Of a stretch of 64,000 nucleotides of DNA, positions 18,498 through 27,926 are shown in pieces. The notes below the pieces were generated by a model, which worked only from the letters and a program-made list of their open reading frames with translations, searched no databases and was not told the DNA's origin. Both the position numbers and the translations under genes were made by a program. The DNA is from Hymenobacter citatus (lineage in GTDB: Bacteria; Bacteroidota; Bacteroidia; Cytophagales; Hymenobacteraceae). Within the stretch, counting starts at the first letter, position 1. Every line of letters begins with the position of its first letter. The DNA lies in the NCBI RefSeq assembly GCF_014333615.1, contig NZ_JACSCY010000001.1:124001-188000 (forward strand), in the 5' to 3' direction.

Positions 18498-19589
18498 TTA
18501 GAACGACAGCGCCACGCTGGTCGTCAGGTTGCCGTAGTTGCGGCTGAAACCGTCGTCGTGCTGGAAGATGGCGTTGCGGGCGCGCAGGTAGCGGCCCTCT
18601 ACCCGGAAGGCCACGTTGGGGGTAGGGAGGTAGTCTAGGTTGAGGGAGCCGCCGCTGGTGCGGAAGTCGGCGTCGGTGCGGGCCGGCGTGATGTTGTTGA
18701 TGAACACGCCACGCTCGGCGTAGTAATACTCGCCGCGCAGGGTAGTCGAGAACTGGTCGCTGAGCTGGTATTTCACGAAAGCCGCGCCGGTGTGCCAGGT
18801 GTCGTAGCCGCGGCGGCCCTGGCTCTGCTGCTTGCCCACATCAAACACGCCCGCCAGGCTCAGGCGGCTGGTAGCGGCGTAGGTGAGGTAGAAATCGTGG
18901 AAGTAGCGGCGGCGAATCACGGAGTCCTGGGGCTGCTCGTTGCCGTAGAACGTGCTGCTGTTGAGGAGCAGCTTGTCCGATATTTTCCACTGAATTTGGG
19001 TGCCCAGGGCTTTTGCCTGGTTGTTGTCGCGGATGTTTTGCCAGCCATTGAGCACCAACCCGGTGAGCGTGAGCTCGGGAGCCACCTCGTAGGTGAAGCG
19101 GGCCCCCGACTCGTAATACGGTGAGTTTTCAGCCATCAGCGAGCGGGTCAGCGTCCAGTTGTCCTTGCTCAAAGCCGACTCAAACCCAATGTGCGAGCCG
19201 AAGATACCCACATCGAGCCAGGCTTTGGCAAACGGCCGGAAGCCCGCGTACGCCTCGAATACGTGCTTGAGCACCTGGTCTTCGGCGGCGTAGTTGGCAC
19301 TCACGTAGGTGCCCGCGTGTAGCCCAATGGCCCCGCGTACCCGGTCGTTGTTGTAGCGCACGCCCACCAGCGCCTGGTTGATGGTAAACTCGTTTTGGCG
19401 GTTGTGGGAGTAGAGAAAAGCGGGCCGGTCGTGGGTAGGGCCGTGGTTGAAATCGTAGCCGTAGTAGCCATCTACGAAGCCGTAGTAGGAGAGGGGAGCA
19501 GGTGCGGGGGTAGCCTGGGTGGTGTCCGTTTGAGCCAGGGCGGCGGGGCTAACGAGGGCCGCTGCCGCTAAAAACGCGAGGTATTTCAT
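18498..19589 (-). CDS. Outer-membrane beta-barrel porin in the kdp cluster
   Basis: 363 residues from the ATG at 19589, which starts a signal peptide (MKYLAFLAAAALVSPAALAQ). The frame is open to 19688, but the extra part is translated from a palindromic repeat. The mature part is a run of alternating aromatic/polar strands, with YYGFVDGYYGYDFNH near the start, and ends in aromatic SVALSF as expected of an outer-membrane barrel. It fits the OmpL-like beta-barrel porin-2 family. Its place between kdpC and kup suggests that it lets K+ or counter-ions through the outer membrane; that role is inferred only from context. Confidence 0.85.
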   Translation of the reverse strand: MKYLAFLAAAALVSPAALAQTDTTQATPAPAPLSYYGFVDGYYGYDFNHGPTHDRPAFLYSHNRQNEFTINQALVGVRYNNDRVRGAIGLHAGTYVSANYAAEDQVLKHVFEAYAGFRPFAKAWLDVGIFGSHIGFESALSKDNWTLTRSLMAENSPYYESGARFTYEVAPELTLTGLVLNGWQNIRDNNQAKALGTQIQWKISDKLLLNSSTFYGNEQPQDSVIRRRYFHDFYLTYAATSRLSLAGVFDVGKQQSQGRRGYDTWHTGAAFVKYQLSDQFSTTLRGEYYYAERGVFINNITPARTDADFRTSGGSLNLDYLPTPNVAFRVEGRYLRARNAIFQHDDGFSRNYGNLTTSVALSF

Positions 19590-19632
19590 GGAGTGATTTT
19601 GCGCAAAGAAAAAGAATGCGGCTGCAACGGGT

Positions 19633-19686
19633 GGCCTCACCCCCCGGCCCCCTCTCCTAGGGGAGAGGGGGCCGGGGGGTGAGGCC
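19633..19686. repeat. Perfect palindrome, CCCCCGGCCCCCTCTCC family
   Basis: 54-base perfect palindrome centred on TAGG with arms containing CTCACCCCCCGGCCCC. It belongs to the same family as 8461-8632 and lies in the kdpC-porin gap. Confidence 0.92.
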
Positions 19687-19707
19687 ATTCGTCAGGGCCG
19701 AGGGGGG

Positions 19708-20265
19708 CTACAGCGAGTCGAGGGCCAGGTTTAGCTCCAGCACGTTCACCGTAGCTGGCCCGAAAAATACCACCAGCGGCTCGTGCACGTGGGCTGCTAC
19801 CAGCGCCCGCACGCGGGCTTCGGGTAGGTGGCGCAGGCGGGCAATGCGCCCTACCTGGGCGTAGGCCCCGGCTGGCGAAAGGTGCGGGTCGAGGCCGGAG
19901 CCGCTGGCCGTCACTAGCTCGGCGGGCACTGCGCCTTGCTGGGTAGGGTTCTGGCGCAGAAACTCGCTTACGCGGGTGCGTACCGTAGCCAGGTACTCGG
20001 GGTTGCTGGGGCCTTTGTTGGAACCGCCCGAGCCGTCGGCGTGGTAGTCTACGGCCGAGGGGCGCGAGTTGAAATACTCGGGCCGGTCGAATTTCTGGCC
20101 CACGTTGGCGAAGCCTACCACGCGACCCTTATGCGACACCTGTACGCCCTGCCCGTGGCCGGGGGCAGCCTGGGCCACGGCCCACACCAGGGCCGGGTAG
20201 AGCACGCAGCATACTATAAGGAGTACCAGCGTGAGACGGAAAGCAGGAAGCAAATGCGTTTTCAT
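19708..20265 (-). CDS. kdpC: K+-transporting ATPase subunit C
   Basis: 185 residues from the ATG at 20265; the frame extends to 20313 but that part is translated from a palindromic repeat. One N-terminal transmembrane helix (residues 8-30, LTLVLLIVCCVLYPALVWAV) is followed by a periplasmic domain with the family blocks YFNSRPSAVDYHADGSGGSN, GPSNPEYLATV, VTASGSGLDPHLSP and AYAQVGRIARLR. KdpC stabilises the KdpFABC complex and helps K+ binding. Length and motifs are normal. It lies 191 bp after kdpB, with a palindromic repeat in the gap. Confidence 0.96.
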   Translation of the reverse strand: MKTHLLPAFRLTLVLLIVCCVLYPALVWAVAQAAPGHGQGVQVSHKGRVVGFANVGQKFDRPEYFNSRPSAVDYHADGSGGSNKGPSNPEYLATVRTRVSEFLRQNPTQQGAVPAELVTASGSGLDPHLSPAGAYAQVGRIARLRHLPEARVRALVAAHVHEPLVVFFGPATVNVLELNLALDSL

Positions 20266-20288
20266 GGTTGTTGATGTTTGCGAGTAAC

Positions 20289-20434
20289 TGTCATGCTGAG
20301 CTTGTCGAAGCATCTCTACCGCTTCGTTCGAACTACTTAAGCGATGCGAAGGCAGATTAGCATGACGTTCTTATTTTCAAATAATTAGCGCTGCTGTAGA
20401 GATGCTTCGACTGCGCCTCCGTTCAGCATGACAC
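20289..20434. repeat. Palindromic repeat, TCATGCTGAG-TCGAAGCATCTCTAC family
   Basis: Arms of about 30-40 bases (cores TCGAAGCATCTCTAC and GTAGAGATGCTTCGA) enclose roughly 75 bases. The arms are imperfect, one containing an extra CCTCC insertion. It lies in the kdpB-kdpC gap and is related to 15219-15306. Confidence 0.85.
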
Positions 20435-20456
20435 GTTCTTAATTCTTGTTTCTGAG

Positions 20457-22502
<2,046 letters not shown>

Positions 22503-22525
22503 GGGGAAAAGAAAAACGAAGGGTA

Positions 22526-22810
22526 GGAGTTCCCCTCCTTTTTTAAGGAGGGGTGCCCGAAGGGCGGGGTGGTTCAGTCGTTGTGTAGTCAGGCTGTCAT
22601 TCCGAGCAGCTAGACCGTCATTCCGAGCTTGTCGAGGAATCTCGCTTGTGAGTAATTTCTATCTAGCGTCAGCACGCGAGATTCCTCACTGCGTTCGGAA
22701 TGACGCTCTGCTACAGTCGTTCTTGGCAAACAACATCAGCAACGAGCCAACCACCCCCGTCCAGCCTGGCGGCTGAACATCCCCTCCTCAGCCGAGGAGG
22801 GGAGTTTCGT
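22526..22810. repeat. Split inverted repeat, CCCCTCCT...GGGGTGGTT family, with another repeat inside
   Basis: The outer arms (22526-22590 and 22730-22810) share the order CCCCTCCT, AGGAGGGG, GGGGTGGTT and CGTTG in reverse-complement arrangement. Between them lies a second, unrelated palindrome (22594-22705). The pair fills the 309-bp kdpA-kdpB gap; I see no coding capacity in it. Confidence 0.75.
22594..22705. repeat. Palindromic repeat, GTCATTCCGAGC-GAGGAATCTCGC family
   Basis: Arms contain CGTCATTCCGAGC and GCGAGATTCCTC with their complements. A partial extra copy of the left end (22594-22609) precedes it. Its sequence is related to the GTCATTTCGACCAGCGGGAG elements at 26502-26600 and 47376-47467 through the shared GTCATT start and CAGCACGCGAGATT segment. 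Confidence 0.85.
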
Positions 22811-22811
22811 T

Positions 22812-24509
22812 CTACAGCGTAAAGTGCTCGGCCAGCGGCCCCAAGGCCAGGGCCGGGAAGAAGGCCAGGGCGGCGATAATCCAGATGACGAAGAAGACCA
22901 TCAGGCCGAACGTGGCCGTGTCGAGGCGGAGCGTACCGGCCGATTCGGGCGTGTACTTCTTGGCGGCCAGCAGGCCGGCAATGGCTACCGGCCCGATGAT
23001 GGGGAGGTAGCGCGCCAGCAGCAGCACCACGCCGGTAGAGATGTTCCACCAGGGCGTGTTATCGCCCAGCCCTTCGAAACCCGAGCCGTTGTTGGCAGCC
23101 GAGGACGTGAACTCGTAGAGCATTTCCGAAAAGCCGTGGTAGCCGGGATTGGCCAGCCAGCCGGCGTAATCTGCGGGGTTGCGTGCGTATAGGTAGGCCG
23201 TGAGGGCCGTGCCGGCCAGAATCAGCAGCGGGTGCAGCAGCGCAATGATGACGGCAATTTTCATCTCGCGGGCTTCCACTTTCTTCCCCAGCAGCTCGGG
23301 CGTGCGCCCCACCAGCAGCCCCGAGATGAACACGGCCACGATGATGAACACAAAGAAGTTGAGGAAACCTACCCCCACACCCCCATAAAAGGAGTTGGTC
23401 ATCATGCCCAGCAGCGTGTTCATGCCGGAGAGCGGCATCAGCGAGTCGTGCATGGCATTCACGGAGCCGTTGCTGGTGACGGTGGTGCTGATGGCCCACA
23501 GCGCCGAGGCCGGCGCACCCAGGCGCATCTCTTTTCCTTCCAGCGCGCCCTGGCTTGCATCAACGCCCATGGCGGTGAGGGCGGGGTTACCGTGCATTTC
23601 CAGGTAGAGGGTAGGGAGCTGGAGCAGCAGGTAGCCGGCCGTCATCACCCCAAACACCATCCAGCCCAGGCGCGGGCGGCGCAGGTAATAGCCCAGGGCC
23701 AAGGCCATGGCCATCGGAATGAGCAGGATGCCCATGTTTTCCAGGGCGTTGGTGAGGTAGGTAGGGTTTTCGAGGGGGTGGGCAGAGTTCACGCCGAAGA
23801 ACCCACCGCCGTTGGTACCCAGCTGCTTGATGCCGATGAGGGCAGCGGCCGGTCCGCGGCTCACCGCCGTAGTGTCGCCCTGCACCGTTACGAGGGACAT
23901 TTTGCCCTCCCACGTCATGGGCGTGCCCTGAAACACCAGCACCAGCGCCAGCACCAACGACAGGGGCAGTAGCACCCGCGTGATGCTCTTCACGAAGTAG
24001 TTGTAGAAGTTGCCGAGTTTTTCCGTGGTGCCTTCGCGCAGGGCGTTGAACACCACCACGCACGCCGCCATGCCCGTGCCGGCCGTCACGAATTGCAGAA
24101 ACATCAGGCAGAACACCTGCGAGAAGTACGTCACGCCCGACTCGCCGGAGTAGTGCTGCAAGTTGCAGTTCACCAGAAATGATATGGCCGTGTTAAAGGC
24201 CTGATCGGCGGGCATCGAGGGGTTGTGGTCGGGGTTGAGGGGTAGGCTGCCCTGGGTGGTCAGTACCAGCATCGCCCAGAAAAACCACAGCAGGTTGATG
24301 GTGAGCAGCGCCAGCAAATGCTGCTGCCAGCGCATTTCGCGGGTAGGGTCGATGCCGGCCAGGCGAAACAGCAGGCGCTCCAGCGGCGCCAGAAAGTCCG
24401 ACCAGCTTGTATCGCCGCGGTAGATGGTGGCCAGGTAGCGCCCTAGTGGCACCGCCAGCAGCATCGTGGCACCCATTATTAGGAGGATGCCGAGAAGTTC
24501 AATATTCAT
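22812..24509 (-). CDS. kdpA: K+-transporting ATPase, potassium-binding subunit A
   Basis: 565 residues with ten or more transmembrane segments. KdpA is the K+-selective channel-like subunit of the Kdp pump. The N terminus, beginning MNIELLGILLIMG, the FNTAISFLVNCNLQHYSGE loop (a selectivity-filter region with its glycine-rich turn), GTNGGGFFGVNSAHPLENP, TTVTSNGSVNAMHDSL and ASNNGSGFEGLG-type (AANNGSGFEGLG) segments correspond to the four filter repeats of the family. The gene follows kdpF by 84 bp and precedes kdpB. Confidence 0.98.
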   Translation of the reverse strand: MNIELLGILLIMGATMLLAVPLGRYLATIYRGDTSWSDFLAPLERLLFRLAGIDPTREMRWQQHLLALLTINLLWFFWAMLVLTTQGSLPLNPDHNPSMPADQAFNTAISFLVNCNLQHYSGESGVTYFSQVFCLMFLQFVTAGTGMAACVVVFNALREGTTEKLGNFYNYFVKSITRVLLPLSLVLALVLVFQGTPMTWEGKMSLVTVQGDTTAVSRGPAAALIGIKQLGTNGGGFFGVNSAHPLENPTYLTNALENMGILLIPMAMALALGYYLRRPRLGWMVFGVMTAGYLLLQLPTLYLEMHGNPALTAMGVDASQGALEGKEMRLGAPASALWAISTTVTSNGSVNAMHDSLMPLSGMNTLLGMMTNSFYGGVGVGFLNFFVFIIVAVFISGLLVGRTPELLGKKVEAREMKIAVIIALLHPLLILAGTALTAYLYARNPADYAGWLANPGYHGFSEMLYEFTSSAANNGSGFEGLGDNTPWWNISTGVVLLLARYLPIIGPVAIAGLLAAKKYTPESAGTLRLDTATFGLMVFFVIWIIAALAFFPALALGPLAEHFTL

Positions 24510-24593
24510 TGTAGTTGTCTGTTGTCAGTTGGTAGTTGTCAGGGTGTGAGGCACGGCGCGGATGACGCGCAGCTCACAGCCGGCAACTCGCAG

Positions 24594-24674
24594 CTAGAAT
24601 TTTTCTGGCTTCAGCAGCACGTAGCTGAGGTAGGCGAAGGTGGCCAGAGAAAGCAGGAGCAGGGAAAGCATCAT
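24594..24674 (-). CDS. kdpF: K+-transporting ATPase small subunit F
   Basis: 26 residues, MMLSLLLLSLATFAYLSYVL then LKPEKF. It is a single transmembrane helix ending in the family pattern YxxYxLLxPEkF. KdpF (29 residues in E. coli) sits at the KdpA interface and stabilises the complex. The frame is open to 24842, but the start at 24674 gives the usual size and topology. It is immediately upstream of kdpA as expected. Confidence 0.9.
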   Translation of the reverse strand: MMLSLLLLSLATFAYLSYVLLKPEKF

Positions 24675-24706
24675 GGTAGGGTAGCGATAGAAGTCAGGGC
24701 GCACCT

Positions 24707-24802
24707 TCAGATGCGCTCGAAAAAGGAAATGGAACGGTAGAACAGCCAGAAGCCGGCGCAACCAGTAGCCATAAGGAGCGGCAGAAGCAGGGGAGTAGGC
24801 AT
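24707..24802 (-). CDS. 31-residue single-helix membrane ORF upstream of kdpF
   Basis: ATG at 24802 to TGA at 24707. The product starts MPTPLLLPLLMATGCAGFWL and ends FYRSISFFERI. One hydrophobic helix is followed by a short polar tail. It lies 32 bp before kdpF, in the same direction and about 25 bases after the start site predicted from a candidate sigma-54 promoter. The short size means chance cannot be excluded, but the composition and position favour a real microprotein of the Kdp unit. I do not recognise a named family with certainty. Confidence 0.5.
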   Translation of the reverse strand: MPTPLLLPLLMATGCAGFWLFYRSISFFERI

Positions 24803-24838
24803 ATGCTTTTTGCTTGTATTGGTGATGCCAACCAGTGA

Positions 24839-24853
24839 GCAATTCCCAGCCCT
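24839..24853 (-). promoter_or_regulatory. Candidate sigma-54 promoter of the kdp genes
   Basis: The minus strand reads AGGGCTGGGAATTGC: GG and GC are 10 bases apart, as required for -24/-12 elements, with TTGC at -12 and 7 of 11 defined positions matching TGGCACG-N4-TTGC. A start near 24827 would leave a leader of about 25 bases. The adjacent regulator has the GAFTGA loop needed to activate sigma-54. Confidence 0.45.
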
Positions 24854-24944
24854 ACCCCCTTGGATTATTGGATAAAGTGTATTTAACTACTTGATAGGCA
24901 GTGATAAAAAATAAAATGCGCGAATTCTGCTACCCCATAAAGCA

Positions 24945-24979
24945 GCACACCGGACTAGCGTTTTGCTAGTCCGGTGTGC
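24945..24979. promoter_or_regulatory. Perfect 15-bp palindrome upstream of kdp genes; operator or terminator
   Basis: GCACACCGGACTAGC, a 5-base spacer, then its exact reverse complement. It is about 95-125 bp upstream of the candidate sigma-54 promoter, the distance expected of an enhancer-binding site for an NtrC-type activator. No T run follows on the minus strand, so it is a poor intrinsic terminator for the regulator gene, though transcript 3'-end protection remains possible. Confidence 0.5.
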
Positions 24980-25007
24980 GAAATGCTAGTGTAGTACAGC
25001 GTGCGTC

Positions 25008-25092
25008 GTAGCGCGAACTGTGTAGTTCGCGTCCCCGCGCCGTCTGAGTCATTCCAACGGTGCGGGGACGCGAACTACACAGTTCGCGCTAC
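25008..25092. repeat. Inverted repeat, GTAGCGCGAACTGTGTAGTTCGCG family
   Basis: Arms of about 32 bases (core GCGAACTGTGTAGTTCGCGT and complement, extending through CCCCGC) flank a 20-base loop. The right arm overlaps the last codons and the TAG stop (25089-25091) of the response-regulator gene. Confidence 0.9.
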
Positions 25093-26444
25093 AGCCCGTA
25101 TTCCTGCAACTTGCGGTAGAGCGTGGTGTGCGCAATGCCCAGCACCCGCGCCGCCTCGGCTTTGTTGCCGCCCGCTTCCAGCATCACACGCTGGATGTGC
25201 TGCTTTTCGGCGTTGCGCAGGCTGCGCGGGTCGTCGGGGGTATGGGCATCGGTGGTGGTAGCCAGCTGAATTTCCAGGGGCAGGTCATCCACGGCAAGGG
25301 CATGGTTGGGCGGGGTAAGAATGGAGGCGCGCTCCAGCACGTTCTTCAGCTCGCGCACGTTGCCCGGCCAGGGGTAGGCTGCCAGCGCCTGCATGGCCTC
25401 AGGGCTGATTTCCAAGGGCTGGCGGCGCAACTTGACCGCAAACTGCCGGGCAAAATGCGCCACCAGCGCCGGCACGTCGGCGCGGCGGGCACTCAGGGCC
25501 GGCACCTGAATGGTCACCACCGACAGGCGGTAGTACAAGTCGGGGCGGAAGTGGCCGTCGGCGGCTTCCTGGCGCAGGTTGCGGTTGGTGGCGGCCACCA
25601 GACGCACGTTCACGCGGGTAGGCTTACTGTCGCCGAGCTTGGTGAACTCCTGGGTTTCGAGGGCACGCAGCAGCTTGGCCTGGGCGCCGGCTTCCAGCTC
25701 CCCAATTTCATCCAGAAACAGCGTGCCGCCGTTGGCTTCTTCCATCTGGCCTTTCTTATCAGTCAGCGCCCCCGTAAAAGCGCCCTTCTTGTACCCAAAC
25801 AGCTCCGATTCCAGCAAATCCTTCGGAAAAGCCGAGCAGTTGACGGCCACAAACGGCTTGCCCCGACGCCCGCTACCCTGGTGAATGGCCTGGGCAAACA
25901 GCTCCTTACCCGCGCCGGTAGGGCCTTCCAGGAGCACGGTAGCATCCGTGAGGGCCACTTGCTGCGCCACGGTTTTGGCCTGCTCCAGGGCCGGCGCGTG
26001 CCCAATCATCGAGTCGAAACTGTACTGCGTGCCTACCTTTTTTTCCAGCGTGGCCACGCGGTGTTGCAGGCGCGCTTTGTCGGCAGCGCGGTCTACCACT
26101 ACCACCAGCTGGTCATCGGCGTCGCCCTTGGTGAGGTAGTCGAAGGCACCTTCCTTCATGGCCCGCACGCCGTCGGCAATGGTGCCGTAGGCGGTCATCA
26201 GCACTACCTCGGCCAGGGGCGCCAGCGCCCGGTAGCGGGGCAGCAGGTCGAGACCCCGGCCGTCGGGCAGCTTCACATCCGAGAGTACCACCAGCACTTC
26301 CTCAGCGTGGGCGCGCAGCTCCTCCAGGCCGCGCCGGGCATCGGGCGCCTGGCGCACGGTGTAGCCTTCCAACTCCAAGGTGCGGGCAATGGCCTGGCGC
26401 AGCACGGCTTCGTCGTCGATGAGCAGAATGGTTCCGGTAGGCAT
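25089..26444 (-). CDS. Sigma-54-dependent response regulator (NtrC type) heading the kdp cluster
   Basis: 451 residues from the ATG at 26444 (MPTGTILLIDDE); the frame runs on to 26567 through a palindromic repeat, which is not believed. Domains: receiver 1-120 with acid pair DD and phosphoacceptor Asp in VVLSDVKLPDG; AAA+ domain about 145-380 with Walker A EGPTGAGKE, GAFTGA sigma-54 contact loop and Walker B TLFLDEIGE; C-terminal Fis-type helix-turn-helix (NKAEAARVLGIAHTTLYRKL). It binds upstream DNA and activates sigma-54 polymerase. Its position at the head of kdpFABC suggests that it replaces the usual OmpR-type KdpE, and the kinase at 13419-15194 is the obvious partner. The partnership is inferred. 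Confidence 0.92.
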   Translation of the reverse strand: MPTGTILLIDDEAVLRQAIARTLELEGYTVRQAPDARRGLEELRAHAEEVLVVLSDVKLPDGRGLDLLPRYRALAPLAEVVLMTAYGTIADGVRAMKEGAFDYLTKGDADDQLVVVVDRAADKARLQHRVATLEKKVGTQYSFDSMIGHAPALEQAKTVAQQVALTDATVLLEGPTGAGKELFAQAIHQGSGRRGKPFVAVNCSAFPKDLLESELFGYKKGAFTGALTDKKGQMEEANGGTLFLDEIGELEAGAQAKLLRALETQEFTKLGDSKPTRVNVRLVAATNRNLRQEAADGHFRPDLYYRLSVVTIQVPALSARRADVPALVAHFARQFAVKLRRQPLEISPEAMQALAAYPWPGNVRELKNVLERASILTPPNHALAVDDLPLEIQLATTTDAHTPDDPRSLRNAEKQHIQRVMLEAGGNKAEAARVLGIAHTTLYRKLQEYGL

Positions 26445-26501
26445 AGGGTAGGGACGCGTTGCACACGCCCATCGTTGCTGAAGTTGGTTTGAGAAAAGTA
26501 A

Positions 26502-26600
26502 GAACGTCATTTCGACCAGCGGGAGAAATCTCGCGTGCTGATGATAGATACTATCTTTCGTCAGCACGCAAGATTTCTCCCGCTGGTCGAAATGACGTTC
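26502..26600. repeat. Palindromic repeat, GTCATTTCGACCAGCGGGAG family
   Basis: Nearly perfect arms of about 40 bases with cores GTCATTTCGACCAGCGGGAG and GAAATCTCGCGTGCTGATG. It is closely matched at 47376-47467. Located between the thiolase stop and the response-regulator start. Confidence 0.92.
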
Positions 26601-26611
26601 AAAGTCAAAAC

Positions 26612-27796
26612 TTACAACCGCTCAATGACCAGGCTGCTTGCGCCGCCGCCACCGTTGCAAATGCCCGTCACGCCGATTTTGCCTCCTTCCTGGCGCAGCA
26701 CGTTCACCAGCGTGGTCACGATGCGGGCGCCGCTGGCACCCAGCGGGTGGCCCAGGCTCACGGCCCCGCCGTACACGTTCACCTTGGTGCCTTCCAGGTT
26801 CAGCAGCTTGTTATTCGCCAGCGACACCACCGAAAACGCTTCATTGATTTCGTAGAAATCAACTTCCGAAGCGTCTACTCCGGCGTGCTTCAGCGCCTTC
26901 GGGATGGCAAGGGAAGGGGAGGTGGTGAACCATTCCGGCGCCTGCTCTGCGTCAGCGAAGCCGCGGATGCGGGCCATCGGCGTGATGCCCAGCTCCTCGG
27001 CCTTTTCGCGGCTCATGAGCAGTACGGCGGCGGCGCCATCGTTGAGGGTAGAGGCGTTGGCAGCCGTTACGGTGCCACCTTCTTTCAGGAACGCAGGCTT
27101 CAGGCCGGGCAGTTTGGCGAAGTCTACCTTTAGGTATTCCTCGTCGTCTTCCACCACTGTGGTCTTGCCCCGGCTAGTGATGGTCACGGGCACAATCTCG
27201 TCCTTCTTTTTGCCCTCCTGGGCCGCTTTGGCGCTGCGGGTGTACGACTCAATGGCGAATTCGTCCTGCTGCTCGCGGGTGAAGCCCATTTCCTTGGCTG
27301 TGTTTTCGGCCGCGTTGCCCATGGCATAGTCATGGTAGGGGTCCCAGAGGCCGTCGCGCACCAGACCGTCAATCATCTGGCCGTGGCCGTACTTCGCTCC
27401 AAAACGCGCTTTGTCGAGGTAGTAGGGCACATTGCTCATGCTCTCCATGCCACCAGCCAGCACCACGTCGGCCTGACCCAGCATAATGGCCTGAGCGCCA
27501 AACATAATGGCTTTGGTGCCCGAGGCGCACACTTTGTTCACGGTGGTGCACTCCACCGTGTCGGGGAGGCCAGCGTGGCGGGCGGCCTGGCGGGCGGGCG
27601 CCTGGCCCAGGTTGGCCGAAATTACGTTGCCCATAATCACCTGCTCCACCTGCTCGGGGGCCACGCCGGCTTTGTCGAGGGCCCCTTTTAGGGCAATGCC
27701 GCCCAGCTCCGTGGCCGATAGGGAAGAAAGGCTACCGCCGAAGCTGCCGATGGGCGTACGGACAGCGGCTACAATTACTACGTCTTTGATTTGCAT
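26612..27796 (-). CDS. Acetyl-CoA C-acetyltransferase (thiolase)
   Basis: 394 residues, the usual length for a degradative or biosynthetic thiolase. It condenses two acetyl-CoA to acetoacetyl-CoA or does the reverse. The acyl-accepting cysteine is in NKVCASGTKA (about residue 90), followed by GGMESMSNVPYYL, NEAFSVV, the catalytic histidine in GHPLGASGARI (about 350) and the second cysteine in CNGGGGASS (about 380). All are intact. It is flanked by repeats and shows no operon partner; whether it works in beta-oxidation, ketogenesis or the mevalonate route cannot be told. Confidence 0.95.
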   Translation of the reverse strand: MQIKDVVIVAAVRTPIGSFGGSLSSLSATELGGIALKGALDKAGVAPEQVEQVIMGNVISANLGQAPARQAARHAGLPDTVECTTVNKVCASGTKAIMFGAQAIMLGQADVVLAGGMESMSNVPYYLDKARFGAKYGHGQMIDGLVRDGLWDPYHDYAMGNAAENTAKEMGFTREQQDEFAIESYTRSAKAAQEGKKKDEIVPVTITSRGKTTVVEDDEEYLKVDFAKLPGLKPAFLKEGGTVTAANASTLNDGAAAVLLMSREKAEELGITPMARIRGFADAEQAPEWFTTSPSLAIPKALKHAGVDASEVDFYEINEAFSVVSLANNKLLNLEGTKVNVYGGAVSLGHPLGASGARIVTTLVNVLRQEGGKIGVTGICNGGGGASSLVIERL

Positions 27797-27926
27797 AACA
27801 AAAGGGTGGGTGGGATTTGATGAATTGATTATTGGTGTGCTGATGTGCTGGTTATTGATGTGTAACTAATTGATATGCCAAACATTAATCAGCACATCTA
27901 TACATTTGTAATCATCGCATCAACAG

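Noticed and set aside
24945..24979. Palindrome read as an intrinsic terminator of the response-regulator gene
   Set aside because: No T run follows on the minus strand. Kept as an operator-or-hairpin candidate.
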